From Chlorophyllum brunneum (Eukaryota; Basidiomycota; Agaricomycetes; Agaricales; Agaricaceae): a stretch of 64,000 nucleotides of DNA. Positions within the stretch are counted from its first letter, which is position 1. Each line of letters begins with the position of its first letter. This document shows positions 10,651 through 19,731 of this stretch, piece after piece. The position numbers and the translations under genes are program-made. Location of the stretch: NCBI GenBank assembly GCA_963576785.1, contig OY756147.1, positions 372,001 through 436,000 on the forward strand. The letters are read 5' to 3'. The notes below the pieces were generated by a model, which searched no databases, was not told where the DNA came from, and was given only the letters and a program-made list of their open reading frames with translations.

Positions 10651-11487
10651 TTATTCGTTCATAGGTACGGCCGCGCCCAGGGCTCTGGCCAAGTCCTTCT
10701 TGTTTCCTCCGATGAGAGGTGCTTTGTCAACACGGCGTAAGCCTATCCAGAGGGGTGTGTGTGGCGGTCCTTCTTTGAACAGGAAGTGGGTGTGATTGTT
10801 GTACGTGGTGTTGTCGTTGGTGTGGTTGCTTAACAGTTTGTACACGATGTCCTTCCAGTAATCGTTGTCCTTCTCACCTTCTGATTTCAACGTATTATAT
10901 CCTGTCGGCGGGTGGAAAGTCATGGGTGTGATGGGGGGTACTACCGTGGTGAGTATGGTCTGGAGGTGAGCGACTTCTTCTTCGATGTCGGGGTGGAGTA
11001 GTTGGTCGGCGACGGTTCTTTCTTGAGTCTTTTGTTCGCATGTGTGGCAGATGTGATGTTGGATGGGGAACGGGTCGTTGCTAACGAGTAGTCGGTTAAC
11101 GATGTGGTGGGAGAGGTTATCTGTGCTTCTTGATTCGTACGTATTGAGTCGTTCGGCTAGAGCTACAAGGATACTGTGCATCCGAGCTCGTATGTTGGAG
11201 ATAACGAGGAGTTGTAAGTCGTCGTTAATCTCGTACAAGTGCCTCTCCAGTTGGTCTCTCCTTCCTTCGTCGATGATGAACTGATTGAGTCTTGGAGTGG
11301 CGTCGGATAATGTGTCCATAATTTTCGAGGCTCCTTCTTGGGTTGCCTTTACTGCTGCTCCCAATAGTATTATGGTGTCGACTAGTGTTTCTCCTTCTAC
11401 GATTTCTTCATGGTTGGTCCTTTCTGGTACGAGTTCTTCGAATTCTTTGAGGTAGGGATACGGGGTAAGTTGGCGTTTGGCGGGCAT
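10651..11487 (-). CDS. gypsy ORF3, unknown 278-aa protein after integrase
   Basis: This is an intact ORF in the same orientation as pol, between the integrase-chromodomain stop and the polypurine tract, where retroviruses keep env. I see no signal peptide or membrane segment. It is mostly soluble-looking, with a helical N-terminal half, a CHTC pair in the middle and a C-terminal block (DYWKDIVYKLL, LFKEGPPHTPLWIGL). The C-terminal block is recognisable in copy D (YWKEIIHNLV, LFREGQDYAPFWIGC) and copy E, so the ORF is a family trait and not chance. A short overlapping frame begins at 11588 with an ATG that overlaps the integrase stop (ATGA) and is also present in D. I do not recognise a function; it could be an accessory or gag-like factor. 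Confidence 0.7.
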   Translation of the reverse strand: MPAKRQLTPYPYLKEFEELVPERTNHEEIVEGETLVDTIILLGAAVKATQEGASKIMDTLSDATPRLNQFIIDEGRRDQLERHLYEINDDLQLLVISNIRARMHSILVALAERLNTYESRSTDNLSHHIVNRLLVSNDPFPIQHHICHTCEQKTQERTVADQLLHPDIEEEVAHLQTILTTVVPPITPMTFHPPTGYNTLKSEGEKDNDYWKDIVYKLLSNHTNDNTTYNNHTHFLFKEGPPHTPLWIGLRRVDKAPLIGGNKKDLARALGAAVPMNE

Positions 11488-11584
11488 GGTGTGTTGTAGA
11501 GATAGTTGGCAAAATCAAGGGTGAAGTGAATACCACGAGTGATGCGGTGAGTGTAGTGGTTACTTGAGATGCGAGGTTTGTTGT

Positions 11585-12763
11585 TCATAATTGCTGCTTT
11601 TTACCCCCCCTTTTTATAGGTTTCGTCCTCGAAATCTTGCTTACGAATTCTTGTACCGCTTCCTTGGCGCTGTCTAAGTTTGTTTCGTCTTCCCATGTAT
11701 CTTCTTCGGACGTATATCCTTTCCAGTGTACTAGGTACTGTTTTCGTTTCCCTTTTGTGCGGTGTCCTCGGATTTCGTCTACTTCGTAGTGTTCCTCATC
11801 ATTGACTATCTCGGGGATCAGTGGTGGTGGAGTGCGCTGGCTGTCAAACTCGGGGTTATGATAGGGGGAAAGTAGTCTGCTGTTGAACACGTCGTGTATC
11901 GCCCATGTTTCAGGTAGCTCCAGGCGGTAGCTTGTTTCTCCTATTTTTTCCTTTACTCGGAAGGGTCCATATCTCTTGTGATCTAGTTTTTTCGTTGGTC
12001 TTGTTGTCTTAATATTGTCTGCTTCCAGCCAAATTTGGTCTCCTGCTTGGTACTCATGTTCTGGCTTTGCGCTGTTCCGTTTCTCCATCTGTACCTGGTT
12101 TTGTTGGAGCATCTTGATCGTCTCTTGGCGTATGTCTTGTAGTTCTTGTATTCTTTCCGTGATTGCTGGAGCCTTGATCTCGTTTGAGATGTCTCCTTTC
12201 CATGGGTGTCGTCCGTATACTATCTGGAACGGTGAATGTCCTGTGGTACTATGTGTTTTATCGTTATACTGGAATTCTGCCGTGCTAAGCCATTTCTTCC
12301 AGTTGTTCTGTGCATGATTGATTACATTCCTGAGGTAGGCCTCAACCTCTTGGTTGATGCGCTCCGTTTGACCGTCTGTTTGTGGATGGTATGCCGTGGA
12401 TAGGTTACGTTGGGTGCCGGTTGCTCTGCAAAGTTCCACCATGAATTTTGATGCGAATTGTGGACCTCTGTCACTGATGATCCTGCGTGGTATCCCATGT
12501 TGTCTCCATATGTCGTCCCGATATATATCTCCTAACTCCTCGGATGATAGGGTGGTGTTAACTGCCCGTAGTCTGATCATTTTGCTGAAACGATCAACTA
12601 TGACAAGTATCGCGTCGTATCCCTCCGATTCTGGCAGTGGTCCTATCATGTCGATTGATATCTCTTCCCATGGTCCGGTGGGTATTGGTAGCGGGTGGAG
12701 ATGTGTGGTAGGTCGTGTTCGGAGTATTTTGTTTCGCTGACATGTGTCACATCCCTTGATGTA
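11585..12763 (-). CDS. gypsy B integrase with C-terminal chromodomain
   Basis: The segment directly follows an in-frame TGA (12764-12766). It reads the end of the HHCC zinc domain (GCDTCQRNK), the integrase catalytic core (DMIGPLPESEGYDAIL, SDRGPQFAS, HPQTDGQTERINQE, with the DDE residues visible) and a GPF/Y-like region (RYGPFRVKEKIG). It ends in a chromodomain (HYEVDEIRGHRTKGKRKQYL then VHWKGYTSEEDTWE). Chromodomain integrases of chromoviruses direct insertion toward marked chromatin. Whether it is made as a pol fusion by readthrough or is dead depends on the TGA. Confidence 0.85.
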   Translation of the reverse strand, partial: YIKGCDTCQRNKILRTRPTTHLHPLPIPTGPWEEISIDMIGPLPESEGYDAILVIVDRFSKMIRLRAVNTTLSSEELGDIYRDDIWRQHGIPRRIISDRGPQFASKFMVELCRATGTQRNLSTAYHPQTDGQTERINQEVEAYLRNVINHAQNNWKKWLSTAEFQYNDKTHSTTGHSPFQIVYGRHPWKGDISNEIKAPAITERIQELQDIRQETIKMLQQNQVQMEKRNSAKPEHEYQAGDQIWLEADNIKTTRPTKKLDHKRYGPFRVKEKIGETSYRLELPETWAIHDVFNSRLLSPYHNPEFDSQRTPPPLIPEIVNDEEHYEVDEIRGHRTKGKRKQYLVHWKGYTSEEDTWEDETNLDSAKEAVQEFVSKISRTKPIKRGGKKQQL

Positions 12764-15007
12764 TCATTTAACATCATTGCGCATTTGTGGCCACCAATAT
12801 GTCCTTTTGAGGAGTTCAGTCATTCTGTGTTGTCCCGGGTGTCCTACGTCCGTTTTGTCGTGGTGTTGTTGGAGTATTTCTTGGCGTAACTCGGTGTTTG
12901 GTGGTACATATATTCTTCCTTCGAAGATGGGTAATCCATCAGTTTCCCATATCTCCTCTGGTCGTTTCTCTTTTTCTCTTAACCACTGTGTTTCTCTCCT
13001 CTGCTCCTTTCGTAGTCGGTGTTTCAGGTCTTCTTCTCCCGATATATCCCACATCTGTCTGATCTCGGTGGTAGTGTTGTCGAATAAGCGGTCGGGTAAT
13101 AGCGTGATATCTGTGTTGTCCCTGGTTGTGTCTGTTTTCGCTAGTCTTGATAACACATCTGCTTTCGTGTTTGTTTTACCGGGTATGTGTTTTAGCGTGT
13201 AGTGATATTCCTGTAGTTCCAGTTGCCATCTCGCTTGTCGCCCGGTGAGTTGTTGCGGTTTCCTAAAATATTCCAAGTTCTTGTGGTCCGTCCATATCTC
13301 GAATGGTTTGTCGGCGTCGAGTAGGTATTGTCTCCAAGTTTTGATCGCTTCTCGGATTGCCAATAATTCTTTGTCGTAGATTTGGTAATTTCGTTCTGCC
13401 GGTGTCATTGTTCTTGAGTGGAAGGCGATTGGGTGCCATTGGTTATCCTGGTCTTGTGATAGTACCACTCCTACTCCGTATCCTGATGCGTCTACTTCCA
13501 CTCTATATTGTCCTTTATCTCGGGGCATTGCTAGTACTGGTTCGCTCGTTATTTTCTTCTTGATTTTTTCAAATGCTTGCTGTTGCCGTTCTGACCATGA
13601 CCATTGTGCATCTTTCTTTTTGAGTTCATGTAGTGGTGTCGCTATGTTACTGAAATCTTGTATGAATCGTCGGTAGAAATTTGCAAAGCCAAGGAATTTT
13701 TCGACATCCTTCACGGATTTGGGTGTTGGCCATTCCTTTACTGCTTTCACCTTCTCTTCCTCCATTTTAACGCTGCCCTGTCCTACCACAAAGCCCAGTA
13801 TGGGTATTTCCTTCGCGTCGAACATACATTTTGATCGTTTGAAGTAGAGCTGGTGTTTGGCTGCAATGTTTAAGAACCGTATCGTTCTTTTCTCGAGTTC
13901 TTCCTGTGTGGTCCCTGGAATGACGAAGTCATCCATGTAGTTGACAAGCGTTCCTTCATGTAATAGTTCTCGGAATATCGTGTTCATCATTCTTTGGAAG
14001 GTTGCCGGTGAATTGCTCATTCCGAAGAACATGACCGTAGGTTCAAATAATCCGTTGTTTGTTACGAACGCTGCCTTCCATTCGTCTCCTTTCCTGATTC
14101 TGACGTTGTTGTATCCCCAAATGATGTCGAGCTTATTAAACACTTTTGCGTCCTTTAGTCGGTCTAGAACTTCGCTTATCAGTGGTAGTGGCGTTTTATC
14201 TTTGATAGTGTGTTCGTTCAGCTTCTTGTAATCTTGTACCAAGCGTTTTGTTCCGTCTTTTTTTGGTATAAAGAAGCATGGGGTGGCGTAGGGGGATTGT
14301 GATGGTCTGATACGTCCTGAGGCGAGATTTTCGTCAAGGAATTTTTGTAGTTCCTGTTTTTCCGTTACTGTCATTGGGTAAACTTTGGACTGCAGTACCG
14401 AAGGTGCATCCTCTGACAGATTTATCTCGTGGTCCCATACCGTGTGTGCGGGTAGATTATCAAAGTTCTTTTTGTTGAATAAATGGGTGTACTGTCGGAG
14501 GTATGGTGGTAGATCTTCATCGTCCGTCCGGTCTGCCTTTTTCTCTTCAATGTGTTCCTTGACTGTCTGTATTCTCTCGTTGAACTGTATGTCACTATGT
14601 GATATTTTGCAATCTTCTGGACATCTCGTGAATCGTATGACATGATTGTTCCAATCGATTTCCGGGTTATGTTTAACCAGCCAATCGTGTCCCAGGTATA
14701 AGTCCGCGCTTTCTAATTGTGTTACTAGAGCGTCGATTTGTTCCATGTGGTTGCCGTTGTTTAGTACCAATTGTGCTTTGTCTGTTATTTCCCCCTTTCT
14801 ATTCTCCGTTCCATCGGCGTTGATTACTTTGATTGGGGTTTCCAGGGCTTTAGTCGGGATCTGTTCTTTTTCTACTGTTCGTTGTGCTATGCACGTGTGG
14901 GTGCATCCGGAGTCTACCAGAGTTGTAATTGGTTTTCGTCCTTTTCTTGTTTGGATTGTTGAGTCGAGGAGAAGTTCGCGCGTAGAGTTTCGTTTTTGGG
15001 GAATCAC
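12764..15007 (-). CDS. gypsy B pol: protease, reverse transcriptase, RNase H
   Basis: This 747-aa open frame contains an aspartic protease (TLVDSGCTHTCIA, about residue 30), RT (KLDIIWGYNNVRI, FFGMSNSPATFQRMM, catalytic YMDD near 13930), and RNase H (VEVDASGYGVGVVLSQ, YDKELLAI, IWTDHKNLEYF). It then has the start of the integrase zinc domain (HHDKTDVGHPGQHRMTELL). The frame is open upstream of the marked start into the gag overlap, so translation probably comes from a -1 shift out of gag. It ends at a TGA that is shared with copy D. Confidence 0.88.
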   Translation of the reverse strand: MIPQKRNSTRELLLDSTIQTRKGRKPITTLVDSGCTHTCIAQRTVEKEQIPTKALETPIKVINADGTENRKGEITDKAQLVLNNGNHMEQIDALVTQLESADLYLGHDWLVKHNPEIDWNNHVIRFTRCPEDCKISHSDIQFNERIQTVKEHIEEKKADRTDDEDLPPYLRQYTHLFNKKNFDNLPAHTVWDHEINLSEDAPSVLQSKVYPMTVTEKQELQKFLDENLASGRIRPSQSPYATPCFFIPKKDGTKRLVQDYKKLNEHTIKDKTPLPLISEVLDRLKDAKVFNKLDIIWGYNNVRIRKGDEWKAAFVTNNGLFEPTVMFFGMSNSPATFQRMMNTIFRELLHEGTLVNYMDDFVIPGTTQEELEKRTIRFLNIAAKHQLYFKRSKCMFDAKEIPILGFVVGQGSVKMEEEKVKAVKEWPTPKSVKDVEKFLGFANFYRRFIQDFSNIATPLHELKKKDAQWSWSERQQQAFEKIKKKITSEPVLAMPRDKGQYRVEVDASGYGVGVVLSQDQDNQWHPIAFHSRTMTPAERNYQIYDKELLAIREAIKTWRQYLLDADKPFEIWTDHKNLEYFRKPQQLTGRQARWQLELQEYHYTLKHIPGKTNTKADVLSRLAKTDTTRDNTDITLLPDRLFDNTTTEIRQMWDISGEEDLKHRLRKEQRRETQWLREKEKRPEEIWETDGLPIFEGRIYVPPNTELRQEILQQHHDKTDVGHPGQHRMTELLKRTYWWPQMRNDVK

Positions 15008-15066
15008 GTATCGTCTATTGTGTGATAAAACAGAAACTCTAGTTTTATTGGCTCGCGGGTTTGCGC

Positions 15067-16338
15067 CTACTCGGAGCCTTCGACAAAATCCTCTTTCTCC
15101 TCTATTTCTTGTTCATCATCCTCGTTGACTTCTCTGATATGGGCTTTCTTGGGTGCTCAGCAGTTCTTCGAGATATGGCCTTGTTTACCACAATTGTAAC
15201 ACGTTATTTTGGTGTACGTGACTTTTGTTTTCTTCCTGCAGTATTTGGCAATATGCCCATAGAGGTTACAATTGTAGCACCTCGGTTTTCCAGTCTGATC
15301 GGTGTCTGCCCTTTGTCGTCCTATCTCCATGGGTTGTCCTCTTCCCCCATAGATAACTCCGGTGGTGGTTTTGACATCTCCTCTGGTGATGTCTGTTGCT
15401 TCGTAACCTTGTCCTACTGCGAGGATCATGGTTTTCCATTTACTGTATGTTGTTGGGACGGAGGTTGTCGGGTAACCTACTATGGTTCGAATAATGTCTG
15501 CTCGGGTGTGGCGCTTGAGAAGGAATATCGCGTGTGTGTCGTCTGTTCCTGCTTGGGCTTTCAATGCTTCGAATTCGATTAAGAAATCTGCTGTGTTCTT
15601 CTTTCCCTGTTTGAACGTCTCGATTTCTCCTTCGGCTATGGCTTTCCTATTCCCCAAGGAGAATGTGGCTTCTACTTCTTTCGTAAAGTCCTCCCAAGCC
15701 GGTGTTTTCTTATTCTGGATGGCTTGTAGTTGCGTGTTGGCGTAAGGACCTGCTAGTCCTCCTTTCATCCTTGCCAAAATGGCTACTATTTTCTGTTCTT
15801 CTTCATCTATCTTGTTGAACATTAGCCATAAGGATATGGCTCTCCACCAATCGTCAAATTTGGCCCTATCCCCATTGAAATAACCTGGTTCCGGGGCTAG
15901 ATTCTTTGGTACATTGATTTCGTCTGTCATTTCTGGTTCTGACTCTGGTTCGCTGTGTTCGTTTTCGTAGGTCTCGGCGATTTCTATATCGGCTGTGGCG
16001 TCGGCGACTTCTGTGTCGAATTCGGTTTCGATTAAAGCTGTGTCGATTTCTTCTTCAAACGGAGCTGGTTCTTCGTCTGTGCTGTGTTCGGATTCTTCTT
16101 CGTAGGTTTTGGCGATATCTATATCGGATGTGTTCTCGGCGACTTCTGTGTCGAATTCGGTTTCAAATAGAGCTGTGGTCTTGTCTACGTTGTGTTCGGA
16201 TTTCTGCCGTTTAAGGCCTTCAGGGATTTCTGGTTCTGTTGATCGTTTGGATCCTGTTGCTACGGGTGAACCCTGGATGTCTGTTGGTCTCGGAGCTCTC
16301 TGTCTTCTCGGTGTTCTCGATGAGCTACTGCTGCTCAT
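15067..16338 (-). CDS. gypsy B gag with two CCHC knuckles
   Basis: The frame starts at the ATG at 16338 with a Ser/Arg-rich head. An acidic region follows in which about 55 residues are duplicated in tandem (ETEFDTEVAE... and ETEFDTEVAD...). Next comes the capsid-like core (PEPGYFNGDRAKFDDWWRA, SLGNRKAIAEGE) and two zinc knuckles (CYNCNLYGHIAKYC and CYNCGKQGHISKNC). A TGA at 15157-15159 comes directly after the second knuckle. Beyond it the same frame runs to a TAG (15067-15069) that copies A and D share, so the TGA is probably a mutation and the TAG the native gag end. Gag packages element RNA. Confidence 0.8.
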
Positions 16339-16418
16339 ATACTGTTGTCCTGGTCGGAGGCTATTATTCCAAGCCTAGCTTCGAATAGTGGCACCTCTCT
16401 TGCAAGGTGAGTTGAATG

Positions 16419-16430
16419 ACACTTTACCAA
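16419..16430 (-). promoter_or_regulatory. gypsy B primer-binding site, self-complementary to LTR
   Basis: One base after the 5' LTR the minus strand reads TTGGTAAAGTGT. This is the exact reverse complement of ACACTTTACCAA at 16526-16515 in the LTR, 34 nt downstream of the TATA box and therefore at the expected RNA 5' end. This is the layout of Tf1-type self-primed elements. Confidence 0.75.
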
Positions 16431-16431
16431 A

Positions 16432-16731
16432 TGTTACGACCTTAGTCTCTGACTCAGGTTGCAAGCCTTTGGATAAAGGAAAGGGAGTAGAGAGAGGAAG
16501 AAGGGATGATACGATTGGTAAAGTGTAAGGAATACATCAAGTATTACTACACTTTATATACTAGTGGTGGAGGCTAATAATAAGGGAGTCGAGTAACGGA
16601 GTCAGAGGAGACGAGTAGAACGAGTCAGGTAGGAGGCACAGCCTCTAGGGTGATACAGGAGATGAAACGAGTATGAGAGTACACGAGGTAACGGGCGCAT
16701 GATAGGAATGAACGGTCTATGATTCGTAACA
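16432..16731 (-). repeat. gypsy B 5' LTR (300 bp)
   Basis: This is the partner of 10244-10543. On the minus strand it holds a TATATAAA box (16560-16553) and the predicted transcript start ACACTTTACCAA (16526-16515). The flanking duplication AGATC begins at 16732. Confidence 0.95.
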
Positions 16732-18956
16732 AGATCCTTGGCACTGCCCATCTCTGTACATGACTGCCAAGGTAAAAGCTTTGGATCTTTATAAGAAACA
16801 CATAGGAAACATTCCTATTCCCTGACTAGCCTCTCCTGCAATAACTGCCTCTATTATAGGGGTTGACAAACTATTTGATGCTATGCCAGCTGCTGAACCA
16901 GTCATGAGCATCCCTGCTCTAACCACTATCAAGAAGGATGAGGATGAAGTGTCAATGGGATTAGAAGACAAGGATTATTCTGATAAAGTAATGGTAGGTA
17001 AGCCAAAACTTGCTTATTCTTCATACAAATCTAAAGATTGCTGCAGGTATTTTATATGTGTTGCTGATGTCCAAGAAGACTCTTGACTGGGTGTATAGAG
17101 TACAGCCTCAGCCAATGTAGAATCTTGGATAAATAGCCAGACTACTTATGTACATAATTATGCACAATTATAAAACTTCAGAAATACATTTTTCTTCTCT
17201 TTTCTCAAAAGTCAAGAACATGTATAAAATAACACATAGCTGCAATAGTGTATGTGGATGCACATAAAATAGCCAACCTCATAAATTGGGCAATAAATGG
17301 CTTCTGAACTCTAGTACCTCCCTTAATATGACTTCAAACAAAAGGGATCTAGTCAATATTGTTAAAGGTTCTTTTGGATCAGTATAGATTGTAGATGGAT
17401 CTACCCTTTCTATTGGATCCTATGGCACTGTCTATTTAGAGACAGACTTGAGTCTGGCAAAGTTCAGTAGTAAACCTTGTGTCTTCACCTAGTATATCAC
17501 ATACCAAAGTTAGATATGAGACTTTTCTCAACTAGATCAATCATAGATAAAACCAGTTTGATTGCAGAAATGTCTAATGGGAAGACTGTCATTTGTGATG
17601 TTTGTGATAAACCTTATCTGAGCAGATATTGTTGCCAAGGGGCTTCTTTGAACCAAGTTCACTTCATTAACTTATATATCTTGCATAAAGAAGATCTTTG
17701 ATTCTTCTTGGCTTCAATCAATAAGAATACTACATCCTATGATGTCTGGTATTGAAGATTTGCACACCCATCCAATCAGGCTCTGGATTACATGCCAAAA
17801 CATATGGAATCTGTTCCAGTGATTCTACTAAAAGAACAGAAGGTTTGTTCTAGTTATGTACTTGGAAAGCTGCCAGACAAGACCTACCATAAGATTATAT
17901 CTCACATATCTGAGATCCTTGAATTGATCCATACAGATCTTTAGGAACTCCCTGTTGGATCTTATTACAAGTACAAATAGGTTATGATATTCTTTGATGA
18001 CTACTCTTTCTCTGCACATATCTTTTTCTTGTACAGCAAATTAAATACTATATATGCCTTTAAGACATATACTAAGCTGGTCATGAACCAGACAGACAAG
18101 CACATTAAGTGTGTGTGCTCTAATAATAGAAGAGAATATATGTCTCAGGAACTCAAGGACTACTTTGCTGAGAAAGGAATCCTTCATAAAACTAGTGTGC
18201 TACATATTCACCAAATGGAATGGGTATACTGAACATTTTAATCAAATACTTCTAGAAAAGTCACAATCTATGTGACTTGAAGTATGCCTTCTGGCTAGCT
18301 ACTAGGAGTTTACATTTGATATGGCCACTCATGTCTATAAGAGGACATTTATGAAGCACCTAAAATAGGTCACCTCCTATAAGACATGGTTTGGAAGGAA
18401 ACCTGAGGTTTCTCATTTCCAAGTGTTCAGTTGTAAAGTCTACATATACCTTCCTAATAAGATGTGGCAAGACAAACTTGCACCCAAATTAGAATTGATA
18501 ATCTTTATCAGTTACACAGGTAATAACAGTAACTTCAAGTTTATGTACTATTAGTGAAACAATTCTATCTTTGTCTCTCCCATGCTGTCTTCAATGAACT
18601 TTATTTCTCCAAATGTCTATCACAGTCTGAACAACAGGGCCAATTGCTGCCCAATAATAACAATTCAAATAATCAAGAAGGATAGATTTGTTCCAGAACT
18701 ATCCAGCCCAAGTGTATTGTATATAGGACCACAGCCATCATCTCCTTGTCCACAAACTCATACTCCTAGTCCTAGAGAGCAGACTCCATTGCCTCTGCCT
18801 TCTTTTTCTTTCAGAGAATCTTCTCTAGGATTATCCTACAAAGATCCTACTCCATCTCTCTCTCTACCTATACCATCTTGGCCTCTAGGAGGAGTTAAAG
18901 TTGAAAATGATATTGAGAAGACTACACCTGTGCCTAATCCACATGCTAATGACTGG
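16732..18956 (+). pseudogene. copia-2 remnant: gag end, integrase and linker
   Basis: This is the continuation of the 9231-10243 element. It contains a gag-like stretch (VKALDLYKKHIGN, 16770-16810), a pre-integrase region (CDVCDKPYLSRYC, about 17590-17640), an integrase core fragment (VMIFFDDYS, KCVCSNNRREYMSQELKDYF, 17980-18170) and a Pro-rich linker (18700-18900). Stops occur every few dozen codons. RT and RNase H were not found next to it; a LINE fragment takes over at about 18957. Confidence 0.6.
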
Positions 18957-19731
18957 GCTCCTATTCTCTTTGTGAGAATATGCCGAACTATTTTATACCA
19001 TACCCCCATCAGGGAGTACCAATTAAGGTTCTTCCCTAATGAAGACCTCTCCTGTAATCACTACAGTAGTCAGTTTATTCCAACCCACTCCCACATCCTC
19101 CATTATTATCAGCACTTTGACCATTACTACCCTATTACTGCTATCAAGGAGTTAGCCAACTTCTTGTAATGAAATCCTTCAGTCTTTACTTTCCCTCTAA
19201 GACCTAAAGTACTTAATCATCAGTAATAGGCATATTCACAGCCACTATATCATCCAGTTTACCAGAAATTCAGGTCCACTCCTGTATGAGTCCTTTTTCT
19301 TTATCTTTTTCTTTTGCTTTTGGTTATGGTTTTCACCCTTATTTCTCTTATCTCCCTCTCTTCCACTTGTCTACTATTTTAAATAGTTTTCATTCATCAT
19401 TTATCATTTCTGTAGTGTCTGGAAAGTGCCCCTCCACATGCTAGTACAGTTTGTTGTTTTTTTTTTGAGATTGTGACTTGGTAGTTTCTCTTTTATCAGT
19501 CTCTATCCATTTCTTTTCCTCTCTTTCTCTTCTAAACTTAAACAAAACAACATAGTTACCAAAGAACACTTTAGGTTTTGATTTAGATGACATCAAGTTT
19601 CACAGGGTTAGTTACTTTCCCTTCTCTGAACATTTTGTACTTGTATCTTTTGTATGCCTATACATGTGAACTACAATCAAGCATTACTATATAAATTGTT
19701 GATATAAAAAAAATAAAAATAAAAATAAAAC
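18957..19731 (+). mobile_element. LINE copy 3, 3' end only, + strand
   Basis: The start encodes the C-terminal Cys/His region seen in LINE copies 1 and 2 (YQLRFFPNEDLSC here, YRLWFFSNEDLSCHHC in copy 1). The end, TATATAAATTGTTGATA followed by an A-rich (ATAAAA) tail at 19690-19730, is the same 3' terminus as in copies 1 and 2. It is a 5'-truncated insertion of about 0.8 kb in the opposite orientation to the other two. Confidence 0.75.

Larger units (their letters stand above)
10244..16731 (-). mobile_element. Complete Ty3/gypsy chromovirus, copy B
   Basis: This 6,488-bp element has two 300-bp LTRs (10244-10543 and 16432-16731) that differ at two positions, both CpG transitions. It is flanked by the 5-bp duplication AGATC (10239-10243 and 16732-16736). 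On the minus strand the order is LTR, primer site, gag, protease-RT-RNase H, integrase-chromodomain, an extra ORF3, polypurine tract, LTR. It inserted into an older copia-2 remnant. It is the best-preserved reference for the family; the notable interruptions are a TGA after the gag zinc knuckles and a TGA between RNase H and integrase. Confidence 0.95.

Noticed and set aside
10651..11487. ORF3 as a retroviral-type env
   Set aside because: Position fits, but no signal peptide, membrane anchor or glycoprotein-like features are visible.
13941..14231. Plus-strand ORFs opposite gypsy pol (also 149-439, 29385-29675)
   Set aside because: They are antisense shadows of the conserved RT region and repeat in every gypsy copy for that reason.
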